The notes beneath the pieces are model-generated. The model was not told the origin of the DNA. It saw only the letters and a program-made list of their open reading frames with translations, and made no database searches. A stretch of DNA of 64,000 nt from Inia geoffrensis (lineage: Eukaryota > Chordata > Mammalia > Artiodactyla > Iniidae). The DNA is taken from assembly GCA_036417435.1 (NCBI GenBank), contig CM070917.1:57820436-57884435 (forward strand), given 5' to 3'. The position numbers and the translations under genes are program-made. Shown here one piece after another: positions 22,023 to 33,248 of this stretch (position 1 is the stretch's first letter; every line of letters begins with the position of its first letter).

Positions 22023-25000
22023 AGGGAAGGAACATTTATGAGGGATGGCAGGCCACCCCCAGGAAAGGCGGCTCATTCCTATTTAACCTCACCGTTCTGG
22101 CTGCAGGCATCACTCCAGGCTTTACAGAGGAGGACAGGAACGCCCAGCATCCAAAGGATGAAGAGTTTGAATGCACGCGGCCAAATGAGGAGGCCGCCAT
22201 ATACCACTGCATCCTTTTTATTTGGGGGAAGCTGGACAATCTGTTTGTTGAAAAGCAAGTGCTTGTTCAACGACAGACAGGGAGTAAAAGAGGATTTCGA
22301 ACAAGCTGTGATCTCATGCCATCTGACCAGCCAGCCCCTAGTTAACAAAGTCCCTCTAGTTACGAAGAATTTAAACACAAGAAGGGCCACTGGAGGACAG
22401 TGTTTCCTGATGGACACCATTGTTCAAAGGGTTTTATACAACATTCAAATCACAGAAGAGGGACTGGACGAAGGTTTAGAGTAAAGGTCAGCTTCTCGTG
22501 TGTGTCCTACGTCGATGCTTGCGGACAAGTCCTAGCTCACCGCACCTGACACCCTGTCATTTGTAACGGGAGGCGACAGGGTCCCAGCCCCGTTTCCACA
22601 GGGACTGTGGTGCCTACGTTTGCAGGGCCTGCCCGCTGCACGCCCGCCTGTTCACAGGGTGATGGAGTTGGAGGAGGCCAACCCCTCACTCGCATGTGGC
22701 GTGGCTGCACTCCCCAGGGGACCACCACACATAAAATACCTCCCAGTGAACGTTCACAAAACTCCCGTCGCCTTATCCTTCCACCCTGGTTCTGGGAAGA
22801 GGTGCTGACAGCTGCCGCGGCCTCTAAATAATTCTGCAGGAGCACAGCTGCCTGTGCAGGCCAACCTCCAAGAGGCAGGGCCTGGAAAGCATCTCCCACC
22901 ACCAAGGGCGAAGAGTGTTCTACGGTCAGAGCAACGCCCCATCAGGTACTCATCTGGCATGTGTGCATCAGCACCAGTTTGAGCACCTACTGTGTGCGAG
23001 GAAAGTCACTCTCGAAAGCTCATGGTCCACAGGAATCAGGAGGGCACATCCAGGGACTTGGGTTTAGTATAAATTTGGACCTTCGTTTGGTGAATAACGT
23101 CAGGCAGACGCACTCTCGCACAGAGGGGACCGTAAGCTGGGGAACAGTCCTCATGGAAACACACACCTGTCCTCCCTGCTGTCCTCTGCCCTACTCAGTG
23201 TAGAAACACAACAAAAACCTCTTGACTCTCAAATGCCACGGCTCATGACAGCTGCCCAGATTCATAAATTCTCAGGGCTGTTTGTCAAGGCAGTCGGAAT
23301 CTCTTCGGGGAAATTTCCTAGAAGCTGCTTTCCTGCCCTAGCAGATCGGCTGCCATAGGAACCTGCTGCGGTGAAGGGCCACCAGGCCACTGCTATTTCT
23401 TGTCTCCCTAGAGGAGGAGGGTGGGAGAAGCCGCTCCACACTCACTCTGCCGACGGTCCCGATTCATGACGCACGGGGGAACGAGGTGAAGCATGTTCAC
23501 GGACGTGGCTCACTCAGACAGGAGAACTGGCCCCACGGATGGGACGTTCCTACAAAGACCCCACACAGTCACCACAGCCACTGGGCAAAATTCTCTCCCC
23601 TCCGTTGTTTCTGAGCTCAGAGTGATCAGGGCAGCAGCCGACCTGTGTGACAAGAGGGCTGTGAAGGGCACAGTACATCTGCTTGACTACAGATGACGGA
23701 CCCGTGGTAACAGGTCCGTGGGGAAGTGGGGGGAACAGTGGGGGCCAAGGGGCCTCCTTACTAGGGTGATGGTCCAGGGCAGACACCTGAGCCCACAAGG
23801 GCCTTAATCAAGGCACCTTTGGTATAAGTGTGAGGAAGGGGTGCAGCGTGGCACCGTGCAATGAGGAAGGGGTACTGTTCACTTTACAAAATCTCAGTTT
23901 TTATTACTATCGTTGACTCTCTTGCAGAAGATTTCGACTTTGATATCACTCTGCTTGTGATTCCACAGGGAATTTTTAAAAATCTAATTTGTGTAGTGTC
24001 CTTGACCACAGTGAATGGTATACGATTTACTTGTGAAAACACAGAACAGGGATCTGGAATTGCTGTCTCCACGTCACTGCTCTCCTGCGGCTGGCCACCC
24101 CCCCCCAGCCTCTCTGTTCTGTGAACTGTCCTGGTTTTACATCTGCTGTCTCCAAATCGGAACATTCTGAATCTGTGCAGCACAGAGCTCGGGCCTCTGG
24201 AACGACGAGAACGCGGGTGTAGCCTCCCTGGGGATGGGGGGGTACCGCTGGGCTGAGCCAGCTCAGACAGGGTGCCGTGTCTGGCACTTGCCAAAGTCCC
24301 CATAAGCGCTGAGAGCCTATTTTCATGTCTAGACTAAAAGTAATAAAAGATCATAACTAATGGTTTTAGGATTTATTTTTCAGAGCAATGGCCACAACTT
24401 TCTAAATAGCATTGGACTCAGGAAAATTTGCTCAGAGCTTTGTGGCCAACTCTGGGCCCCAGAGTCCCCGGGGGCTGGCAAGGCATCTTGGAGAAGGAAG
24501 GTGGAGCCCCCTGGAGGCAGGAGCTGTCACTTGTGACCTGTTGCCTAGGTCTCAGGGGTCACCAACCCTGACGCTCTATCGCATGATGAGGGCCCGGGCG
24601 CCTCCCTGGGAATCAGGTCCCAGGGCCTGGGGCTTCTGCATTTCCCCTCTTGGTGACCCTGACTCTGAGCCCCTCTGGGAGGGTCCTAATCATGTTATCC
24701 CGCGCCTACTGGACAGAGCCCTGGCTGGACTGGGCGGTGTGTGTGCACAACCCTTTCAAGGGGCTCCCCTGTGTCTCACCTGCGGGACAAGGTAAGGCAA
24801 AAGCACCAGGGCCCCCCCTTCCCCACTCTTTGCACTCCCACCTCTGGACATCAGGAATGGGGTGAGGATCAGAGAGGGAGGGAAGGAGGGAATGAGGGGC
24901 AGGATGGTGACGGGTGGACAGGTAGGTGAGGGACAGAAGGGCAGGCGACGGAGGGAGGAGAGGATGCCTGCTACACACAAGAGCAAGAAATAGCAGCTTT

Positions 25001-26559
25001 ACCAAACCTGTTGATCAAGATGGCAACTTCGCGGCCCGATGTGATGCCGCAGGTTTAGTGTGTAACACGAAGGAGTCTGATGGGTCAGGGAGGGCCTCCT
25101 GAGACGCCACAGAATGCCAGCGTGGAGAGGAATGGGCGAGCACTGCTGTGTGGAGAGGCGGGTGAGGGAATGTGGGATAAAGGCAGAGGTGTCCAGGCCT
25201 CATTCGGGGGCCAGTGGCCAGCCTGGGGTGGTGGGCACAGTGGGCGGAGCTATGGTGAAGGCCAGGCTGCTCTCAGAAGGAAGGTCTTGAGTGTCGGCCA
25301 CAGCTTGGACTTTACAGGAAACGAGTTTCTGTGAAGGCGTCAGCCAGACAGCGGTCCGTGCAGAGCTGATGTTGGGGGGGGATCTGCTCTGGACGGGTGG
25401 TGGGTTGTGAGAGCCAAGGCCAAGTCCTGGGGTGGGGGGCCCGGAAATGGAAAGGACTGACTGGGGACACACAAGGTCAGGCCAAATGGCTGAGTGGGTG
25501 AGAAACATGCGGAGGGAGACATCAAAGAAGATTCCAGAAGGTGGTGACAGAGCTGGGTCCCAGTGCAGATTCACAGACATTGGGCAGATATGCTTAGGCA
25601 CATGGAGAAATGTGTGATCAGGCTTTGCTCCTGTGGGGGGACGGCACCTCGCTCAGCAGGCGAGACCTCGAGTGCTTTACAGACAGTGGGGATGGAGGGG
25701 GACCCTGGGAGGGGCTAGTTTTCTGGGAGAAGATGGCAATGAATGGATGTCCTAGGTTGCCATGGTTTTGAAAACCTCTTTTGCAATATTCAGTCAAAGA
25801 GGCTAGAGATTGCTGTTCTTTCGTTGAAATGCAAGAAAAAATTGACTTTAAACAGGCGAATGCTGCAAGTAATGGGATTCGGTGTAGGTCACGAATTTTA
25901 AACACTTATGTAAGCACCGCGGTTTCCAGGGGGACATGCGCACTCAGGTGCACAGCTACTTTGTCTCCTTAATGCTCCCTCCAGCTCTGGCTCATTGTGA
26001 AGCTTTCCCACTGAAGTTTTCAAAGATATGAACCATATACAGATAAAATTCAGTTTTCTCCAGTAAAAAAATGTTCAGGAGTCAGGTTTTGTGTGAAGGA
26101 AGGAATCAGTGACGTGGCTCTAAAGTCCCTGGAGGACATGGAAGGCGGCAGGGGTGGGATGCATGGGCTGTACCCTCCAATCTCATGTGGCGTCAAAAGA
26201 AACACCAATTCTTCACCCCTTACATCCCCAACCCAGGGCCAAGGACAAAAAGATTCCCCTTTCTGGGTCGTACTGCTGGGGGTGGGGCATGGTGACCAGC
26301 TCTGGACCCTACAGTCCATTCAGACCTTTATGAGCCCCAGACAGACTCGTCTGTGGAATGAGAGTCCTGAGTCCTCTCTAGGGCCAGCAGAGGACCAGTC
26401 TTGAGGCTCATGGGTATCGCTGGCAAGCACGTTTGGACTGCCCTCCCCCTTCAGATCACAAAACCGGCAAGTCAGAACTATCGAACACTGTCACGTGAAG
26501 CCAAGAGAGTGTGAGCTCTAAGGTAGAGGGATTATCATGGAAACAAGCAAACAACCAAG

Positions 26560-26750
26560 AACTGAATGCTAATGAAAAATAGTACCAACGAAATAGGAGG
26601 GTAACTGATACTGCAAATGATTGCAGGAGTGGGAACACAAGAGTCCAATGAACACGTGAGCTCAACCTCATCATAACAGAGGGACATACAAATTAAGGCC
26701 ACGAGGAGCCGGTTCGCTCACATCAGACGGGGTAGCCTGGCCAGAACAGG
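26560..26750 (+). mobile_element. Probable old LINE-1 ORF2/3' scrap
   Basis: The words 'gctcaacctcatcataacag' and 'gggacatacaaattaaggcc' resemble the sense strand of the terminal ORF2 region of old L1s. It is short and diverged. Confidence 0.45.
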
Positions 26751-27317
26751 AGTGAGCAGGGCCACGGGAGCTTGTCCTCCTTGGAACAGAACCATTTGTG
26801 GTCAATCTCCCTCCACGTGGAGCTGTCAGACCCCACGTGTGTCAGGCTGCAGTGTGTCTGCTGCGGCCCACGCCCGTGCACATTGTGTGGGTGCCTGCTG
26901 TGTACCAGGCATGGGGTGTGGGGGTCTGTGGCAGGAGACAGGACAAAGGTCCTGCACTCGTGGCTCTGACCCCCTGAGCAGAGATAGGACTGAGCTGAAT
27001 AAATGAGATCCTGCAGCGTAAGTCTGCTGGGGAAAGTTCTCAGGATGAAAGCAAACAGAGAGGGAGAGACTCAGAGCAACTGCAGAAGGCTATTCTGGAT
27101 TGGGGTGGGAGGAGCCTGGAAGATTTCTTTTAAGGTGGCTCTGGGGCAGGACTGTGATTGGACTGAGGAGCAGCCTGTGAGGTGTCTGGAGGCGGAGCCC
27201 TGAAGCCAAGGGGAGGAGCCAAGGAACCCAGGGGCCCAGCACTGCCAGGTACAAGGGGGAGGGCAGGAGGTGGAGCTGGGGCCAAATCCTGAATTTGCTT
27301 TTTAAGAAATGAGAAAA

Positions 27318-27513
27318 GGGTTTCCCTGGTGGCGCAGTGGTTGAGAGTCCGCCTGCCGATGCAGGGGACGTGGGTTCGTGACCCGGTCCGGGAAGATCCT
27401 ACATGCCACGGAGCGGCTGGGCCCGTGAGCCATGGACGCTGAGCCTGCGCGTCTGGAGCCTGCGCTCTGTAACAAGAGAGGCCCGCGTACCGCAAAAAAA
27501 AAAAAAAAAAAAA
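27318..27513 (+). mobile_element. CHR-2 SINE (odontocete-type short form)
   Basis: Head 'gggtttccctggtggcgcag', GC-rich body, end 'gaggcccgcgtaccgc', then about 22 As. The duplication aagaaatgagaaaa / aagaaaatgagaaaa (27304-27317 and about 27514-27528) marks the insertion. It is antisense to RPTOR. Confidence 0.93.
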
Positions 27514-28641
27514 AAGAAAATGAGAAAAGAAGGAAAAATCAGAGCAAGGCTACTGTCCATTAACAGGAGAATGGACAAGTGAATTGCAGCAGATCATAAA
27601 AGGGTGTGAACAAGACTCAGGTGACCAGTGTGGACACACAGCCCTCAGGGCAGAGTGAGGACACAGGATGTGTGGCGCCATTTACATGACATTTAAACCC
27701 TGGGAAAGGGTGGGAGTCCATGGGGATCCACAGCCAGAGAGTAAGTGTGCAGGGATCCTGAGCAGGGAACCAGGAGGGGCTCTGGGCGCTTTAACTCTAT
27801 CTGTAATTCCTTAAGTTGGGAACAAAACACACATGTGGAGGTGTGTCACATCAGTCTACGTTTTTATGCATCTACAGCACTTCCTAGTATTAAGTAAAGC
27901 TTCAGATGAGGCCTGGTAAAGCACCGGGGTGCCAAGAACAAGCACAGAGGGGCTGTCTGGTTGAGTCCTATGCGTGTTACCGGTGACACAAGGGTCGATA
28001 TTGTTGGTCATGCAGCGAGGACATGCGGTGAATTCCCACCGCTCAGTGAGCCCAGCAGCAGAACCAGGGGCTCACCACTCAAGGCAGAACACGAGACGAC
28101 GCTGACCCTTCACTCAAATTTCAATTTCCAGGCAGTCAAGTGTGAAACTGCTGGACTGGCTGAAGGTGAAAGCACAGAGGGCCCCGGATGGTGGTGGTGG
28201 GGGGGGTTCTGGCCATGGAACTTGAGAAGGGAAGGGCTGTCTGTGCCCCTGGAGCAGGGCTCTGACCTTGGACCTCGCACACGCATTCTCTGGGGAACCC
28301 TGGGCACCACTGGAGGCCACTCTGCCTACTGGATGCTGGGAGCCCCCTTGTGCCCTGGCCATGACACCCCAAATGTCTCCTGGGAGCAGGACCCCCGCCC
28401 CTGCTCTGCAGCACTGGGAGTTCTGCAGCATTTCCAAGCGACAAGGCCGGCTCGCCCAGATGGCCTGGATCAGACCAGCAACCAAGGGCGGGGGGTTCCT
28501 GCTGCCACAGCAAGATGCTCCTCACCTCCTCCTACCCCGTTCACTTTACTCTCCCACTGAGCGTGTCCCAGCACCGTCCACTTGGGCGGGAACCCATGGG
28601 TGCTGAGGGGACAGGTGGAGACGTGGAGGGGTGGGACTCAC

Positions 28642-28800
28642 CGATGAGGGAGTTGAGGGAGGAGTAGGAGCTGACTCGGCGCATCTTGTCGATGGTCTCG
28701 AAGGACAGGATGTACTCCTCGTTCTCAGGGCTGCCCAGGGTGCTGCTGGCGCTGCTGCTGGTGCTCAGGTTCCCGGGGGAGAAGGCCACCGAGCCGCCGG
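28642..28800 (-). CDS. RPTOR: RPTOR exon 20 (residues ~748-801), AMPK Ser792
   Basis: 159 nt: two bases of Ser748, 52 codons, and the first base of Gly801. The acceptor ends cccaccag and the donor is gtgagt. The peptide includes AFSPGNLSTSSSASSTLGSP and KMRRVSSYSSLNSLI. The second AMPK site, Ser792, is present with basic residues at -3 and -4. The residue at -2 (790) is Val where recalled human has Ala. His777 is Tyr and Ala751 is Ser. It belongs to the disordered linker. Confidence 0.98.
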
Positions 28801-29085
28801 CTGGTGGGGCACCGCCACGGGCAGAGCGTCAGTTAGCACACCCACCCCCATCTCCCCTGGGGCTGGGCTGCTGGGCACGGGGCAGGGGGTTGCTGCGGGG
28901 CTCAGGAGTGGCTGTGCCCAGCGGTGCTGCAGGATCATCACTGGCCACCCCGGGGGGTTGACCCACAACTTCTGCTCATGCCCAGGTGAGCAGATGGCAG
29001 GAGGGGGCAGGGGCACGTCTAATAAAAGGTCCCAGAAGATGACCCACAACCACCCCACTCGAGCACCCAGCCTCTGGGGTCTTAC
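28801..29085 (-). other. RPTOR: RPTOR intron 19 (285 nt)
   Basis: A very short GC-rich intron. Nothing besides splice signals is seen. Confidence 0.85.
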
Positions 29086-29226
29086 ATTCTTCTGTCAGAC
29101 TCAGGTTTTGCAACGATTTGTTCAAGCTTCTAGCCGTGGTGACAGCGCGGATGTTTCCGTAGGAGCTCACGGAGCGCAGTCTGGGGGTGCAGGGGCTGTC
29201 CCGCACGGGGGTCAGACTCCCACCCT
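29086..29226 (-). CDS. RPTOR: RPTOR exon 19 (residues ~701-748)
   Basis: 141 nt: two bases completing Glu701, 46 codons, and the first base of Ser748. The acceptor ends cctaccag and the donor is gtaaga. It encodes GGSLTPVRDSPCTPRLRSVS, then SYGNIRAVTTARSLNKSL and QNLSLTEE. It carries the AMPK site Ser722 (RSVSSYGN context) and the proline-directed Thr706, both intact. Phospho-Ser722 and phospho-Ser792 recruit 14-3-3 and lower mTORC1 activity under energy stress. Ala730 is Thr. Confidence 0.98.
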
Positions 29227-30104
29227 CTGGTAGGAGAGAAGGAGAGAGAAGAGTTAACGGTGGGCTCAGGTGGGAGGCGGCCAGACGGCAGGTGACAGTG
29301 GCTTTTACCTGGATGATGTGACGCTACAACAGGGCCCTTCTGCTCAGCAGGGTCTCTGACACATGTATGTTGGGGTACAAAGCTGGACAAGGTCCTGACT
29401 GGGGTGAGGGGAGCATGGGAGCAGATGACCATGACCCACGCTTGGCGTTTTGTGAGAATTCAACTACAGAGGCCCACATGGTTCTCCAAGAACCATACCA
29501 GGTGCTCTGGGACTTGCCTGCGGCCGCTGCCCAGGGTACTACCAGGATGGCCACCTGCTGGCTCAGCCCCCCGCCTTCCCACTCACCAATCCCACCCTGC
29601 CCAGGCCCGCCAGCCGTTTCCCTTCCCCGATGTACTAAATGCATCAATGGTCTCATGGCTGATCACGAGCCCTCTTTCCTGAAGACACAGCTGTCTGAGG
29701 GAGGGGGCAGCTCAAGATCACGAAATATAAATTCGGTAAAAAGGACAAATGTGAGACGAGCAGCTGCCTGACGTGACACTGACGTGAGGACTCATCACGG
29801 GAAGAGAGAGAATGTGCCTTCCTATAGCCCCTATGGCAGCACTTTCTACCCTCCAAGATTTCCATGACTTTGATTTCCAAAAAGGGTAAAAAGGAAAGAA
29901 AACAGTCAGAGGGTCAGTGTGGCCCCCTTTCCTGCCCTTTCTATTCTGGGAAGATGGGAACTGCAGATATCTGAGTGGCCCCGACTTGACACATGGGCTC
30001 AGGACCTAGCAGAACGAGGGGCCTGCTGACAGTCCTGACCAGGGTCCCCTGGGCCAGCGAGCCACATGGGCTCCACCTCAGTGCCGTACCCCTGGTGGCT
30101 GTAC
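29227..30104 (-). other. RPTOR: RPTOR intron 18
   Basis: About 0.9 kb of mixed-composition sequence. I recognise no repeat or other feature. Confidence 0.75.
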
Positions 30105-30222
30105 CTGTGGTGGCTGGAGAGGGCAGTGGGTAGTTCTTCTCTTCTTCCATGAACTGCAGGGCCACAGTGCAGAAATTGCTTTCGTATTGAACGACAAGGT
30201 GACTCAGAGCCACCACCAGTTC
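30105..30222 (-). CDS. RPTOR: RPTOR exon 18 (residues ~662-701)
   Basis: 118 nt: 39 codons plus the first base of Glu701 (phase 1 end). The acceptor ends cccggcag and the donor is gtacag. The peptide starts ELVVALSHLVVQYESNFCTV, then ALQFMEEEKNYPLPSPATT. It covers the last solenoid helix and the start of the disordered linker. The proline-directed site Ser696 (PSP) is kept. Ile686 is Met and Ala693 is Pro relative to recalled human. Confidence 0.97.
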
Positions 30223-30999
30223 CTGCCGGGAGGAGAAAGGACAGCGACACTGACTTGGGGCTGGGAGACAACTCAGAGTAGCAGTGAGATGCACATGCTG
30301 GAGCTGAGCGCTTGAGCTACTGTGGGGGGCGGTGGGACAGACAGCACTCGGTGCCAAGACAGGGGCTGCCCCCTCAACGCAGCACTCTTGAGCCCCCGGC
30401 GTGAGCAGAAACCTCTGAACAAGCCATATGGTCAAGATCAGGGCCTCCGAGGGATGCCCCGGACACCTGGCAGAGTGACTGCTGACCACTAGGTGTGAGA
30501 GGGGGGCCTTGTAGGGATGCAGGCTGAGGACACCCCAGAGCAGGATGGGGAAGAGCCCTCACGGCTTCCCATGGTCAACACCGTGGAGAGCTACCTGAAC
30601 CCTGGGCATTAAGGCAGGATACCCCGGACAGTGTAGCACGCTCTTCTACTAAATGTGAAAATTTTCAAAGATAAATTTCCAGCCCCCAAAGGGTAACAGG
30701 AAAGTTCTACATGACTTCAGGCCAGTTGCCTCAGTCCAAGGAGAAGAATACAATTTACCTCTTTTGGGGCAGTTGGTGCTATGACCTAAGTACCTGGAGA
30801 TCCTAAAAGTCACGGGAAATAAAACTGGATGTCAGTTTGCACTACTTTTCCCATCACTATTCAAATGGTTTCCACAACTTTATTTTACTTTTTAGAAAAA
30901 TACTTAGCAGAAGACCAAGGTCTGAGAGCCCCTTCTTGTTCCGTGAATCCCCCAGACCCCCAGGGCCAGGAGAGCTGTGCCGAGGTGCTGATAAGCTGG

Positions 31000-32080
31000 G
31001 CTCGGATGGGGCCCCCTGGTCCTCTCTTTGGCCACCCCCTTCTCTCCTGAGAGGGTCTCTCCCACCTCAGCCTTACGCACTCCTTGGCCTCCCTGGCACA
31101 TGTGTGGGTTTTACTCCCAAACCTACCTTTTCAGGTCCCATCTCTTGAGTTCCAGGCTGGTCCTTCCAACCACTGACCATGTGTGTCCACCAAGTGCTCT
31201 CCAAACCCCAACTTGACCTGCCCAGGACCTGCTGCCCACCCCTTTCTGTTCAGCCCTTGCTGGGGACCCTCGGCTTGTGCCAGGAGCAGAAATCTCTGGT
31301 GGCTTCAGTTAGACCCTTGAACCATCCTGACCCATCTCTCTCTCTGGCGATCCGGATGCCCACACAGCGGGTCCTCTAGTCTAACAGGTGCTGAGTAACG
31401 GGCTGTCGAGGGACTGCCCGCCGGCCCCTCCCAGCGAAGATGAAGCCTGAGCCGTCTTCAAAAAGCACAGGTTTTCCCTTCACTCTGAACTGGTGAAAGG
31501 GCTCAGCTGGACCTGAAGCAGATTCCCAGGTCTCAGACCGTTTGATCCAGGGAGAGCTGTGAGGACAGGAGGCTGAGTGCAAGGCCCACATCAAGCAGCC
31601 GTGGGTCAAGCCCCCCCTGCTGGGCGGCAGCCGTGGGCTCCAGCCCTCGGAGGTCCGCAGGCATGTCTGGCTGGGGTGCAGGCCGGGCATGAGGCTCGAG
31701 TTATCCTCAGACCTTGGAAGCAGATCAGCACGGCGACTTGAGCCCCTCCAGCCAGCAGCCTCACTCCCTTTCCCAGCAGAGTGGTCCCGCCACCTCCACA
31801 CTCCAGCCGCCTGCTCACACTCAGACCAAGCAGGCCTCCCGCTCCGGGCTTTGGCACCTGCTGCCCCCTTGGCCTGGAAAGGCCAATGCCTCGCCCCGGG
31901 CTCCCGACTCTCTACCTTCACTCCTGACCTTCCTTCGGAGCAGGTCACCACCTGCCACATCACACCCTGGTCTGTCCCATCTCCAGCCTGCCCCATCTCC
32001 AAGTACAAGTTCTGGAGGCCTGGTAACCTAGGGCCTGGCACACTGGCAGCGCTTAATAAGTATCTGCTGAATGAATGAAG
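31000..32080 (+). mobile_element. Probable L2 LINE remnants
   Basis: Scattered, diverged sequence ending in 'gcttaataagtatctgctga' plus 'atgaatgaag', a common form of the L2 3' end. The internal limits are approximate. Confidence 0.45.
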
Positions 32081-33004
32081 TTTCTTCCCTTCAGATACAC
32101 TATAATCTTTAACAAATGGTTTGATTTTTTAGGTGAGTTGCCGTCAGGATTCAGGGACATTACGCCTGGGCACACACATGGCCCAAGGCGAGTCGGCTAA
32201 TGCTCCTCTGTGGTCGCCTGGAAGGCTGGACCACACGCGTTCCCAGGTCTTTCCCCAGGGCCATCCCCACTCCACGTTTTCAACAATGAATTACTGGCTA
32301 ACATTTGTTTTTGGCCCATGGCCATGGAGCATCAAACTCAGCTCCCAGGATGACAGAGCAGCGTTCTGGGGAAGGGAGCACATCTGCTCCGCCTGGATGC
32401 CCTCTGGACTCGCCTGCGGGAGAAGGCGCTCCAGCCCTGGCAGCTCATCCTGCCCCGTCGCCTCCACCTGAGACGTCCTGGGCATCAATGGGGAAACACC
32501 CTCTGACGCCGTTCATCAGTCTCGGCTGGAGTCAGACGTGTGTTAAGGGAGGAGGATGCCAGGTGCTGCTCCTCTGTGTCTGCGGTTACTAAATAAATAA
32601 ATGTAAACTAGAGATAAAGGATTCAAATGTGTCCCGCTTTCCTTGCTAAGGTAGACGGCACCAAGTAAGCTGCAGACAAGGGTTGCGGGGCTGGACTGGT
32701 CAGCCCTTGAGAATGGTGGGGTGACAACAGGGCGGGGGGGCGGTCACAAACCTGCTCCCCTGGCCTGGCCCTTCTTGATGAGGTGCGGGCAGCTTGCTGA
32801 CTGGATGGACAGTCTGGATCGTGTACTTCCTGGACAAGCTCAAGTTCAACATAATTTGGGAGGTTGACATGAATTTACTGACTCTTGATTTTATCAAGTA
32901 AACTCATTAAACAGGTCAGCAAGCAAAAACCTTCCATCTCTGTCATTATTGCCTCCCCCAGGAAAGGATGCTTTCATCGTTCAGGAATCAACAGAGGCAA
33001 TCTT

Positions 33005-33208
33005 TTTTTTTTTTTTTTTGGTACGCGGGCCTCTCACTGCTGTGGCCTCTCCCGTTGTGGAGCACTGGCTCCGGACGCACAGGCTCAGCGGCCATGGCTC
33101 ACGGGCCCAGCCGCTCCGCGGCATGTGGGATCTTCCCGGACCAGGGCACGACCTGTGTCCCCTGCATAGTCAGGCGGACTCTCAACCACTGCGCCACCAG
33201 GGAAGCCC
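33005..33208 (-). mobile_element. CHR-2 SINE (odontocete-type short form)
   Basis: Minus-strand head 'gggcttccctggtggcgcag' at 33208, full GC-rich body, end 'gaggcccgcgtacc' near 33020, then a pure A tail (Ts at about 33002-33019). The flanks 'aggcaatcttt' (32995-33005) and 'aggcgatcttt' (33210-33220) are the target-site duplication. It abuts a U6 fragment flanked by a third copy of the same word. Confidence 0.93.
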
Positions 33209-33218
33209 AAGGCGATCT

Positions 33219-33248
33219 TTTTAGTATATGTACTGCCGAAGCGAGCAC
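33219..33248 (-). pseudogene. U6 snRNA 5' fragment (30 nt, retrocopy)
   Basis: The minus strand from 33248 reads the first 30 nt of U6 spliceosomal RNA (gtgctcgcttcggcag, then tacatatactaaaa). It differs from the recalled human sequence at one base, T for C at position 17. It stops at the internal ACTAAAA run of U6. It is flanked by aaggcgatcttttt (33209-33222, overlapping the A run) and aaggcaatcttttt (33251-33264), as expected for LINE-1-type target-primed insertion started inside U6. It has no function as an RNA gene. Confidence 0.85.

Larger units (their letters stand above)
21222..28641 (-). other. RPTOR: RPTOR intron 20 (7.4 kb)
   Basis: Contains CHR-2 SINEs at 27318 and 21814 and probable old L1 scraps near 26.56-26.75 and 27.54-27.90 kb. 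A MIR/L2-like core 'gagcacctactgtgtgcgag' lies at about 22981-23000, and a purine-rich run at about 24.87-24.96 kb. The rest, such as 22.1-24.8 kb and 25.0-26.5 kb, is unassigned. Confidence 0.7.

Noticed and set aside
21584..22484. Two overlapping plus-strand reading frames of about 250 codons
   Set aside because: Their central part is the CHR-2 SINE at 21814-22022 read antisense, including the poly-T tract. They have no homology to a known protein, and similar frames recur at every CHR-2 copy.
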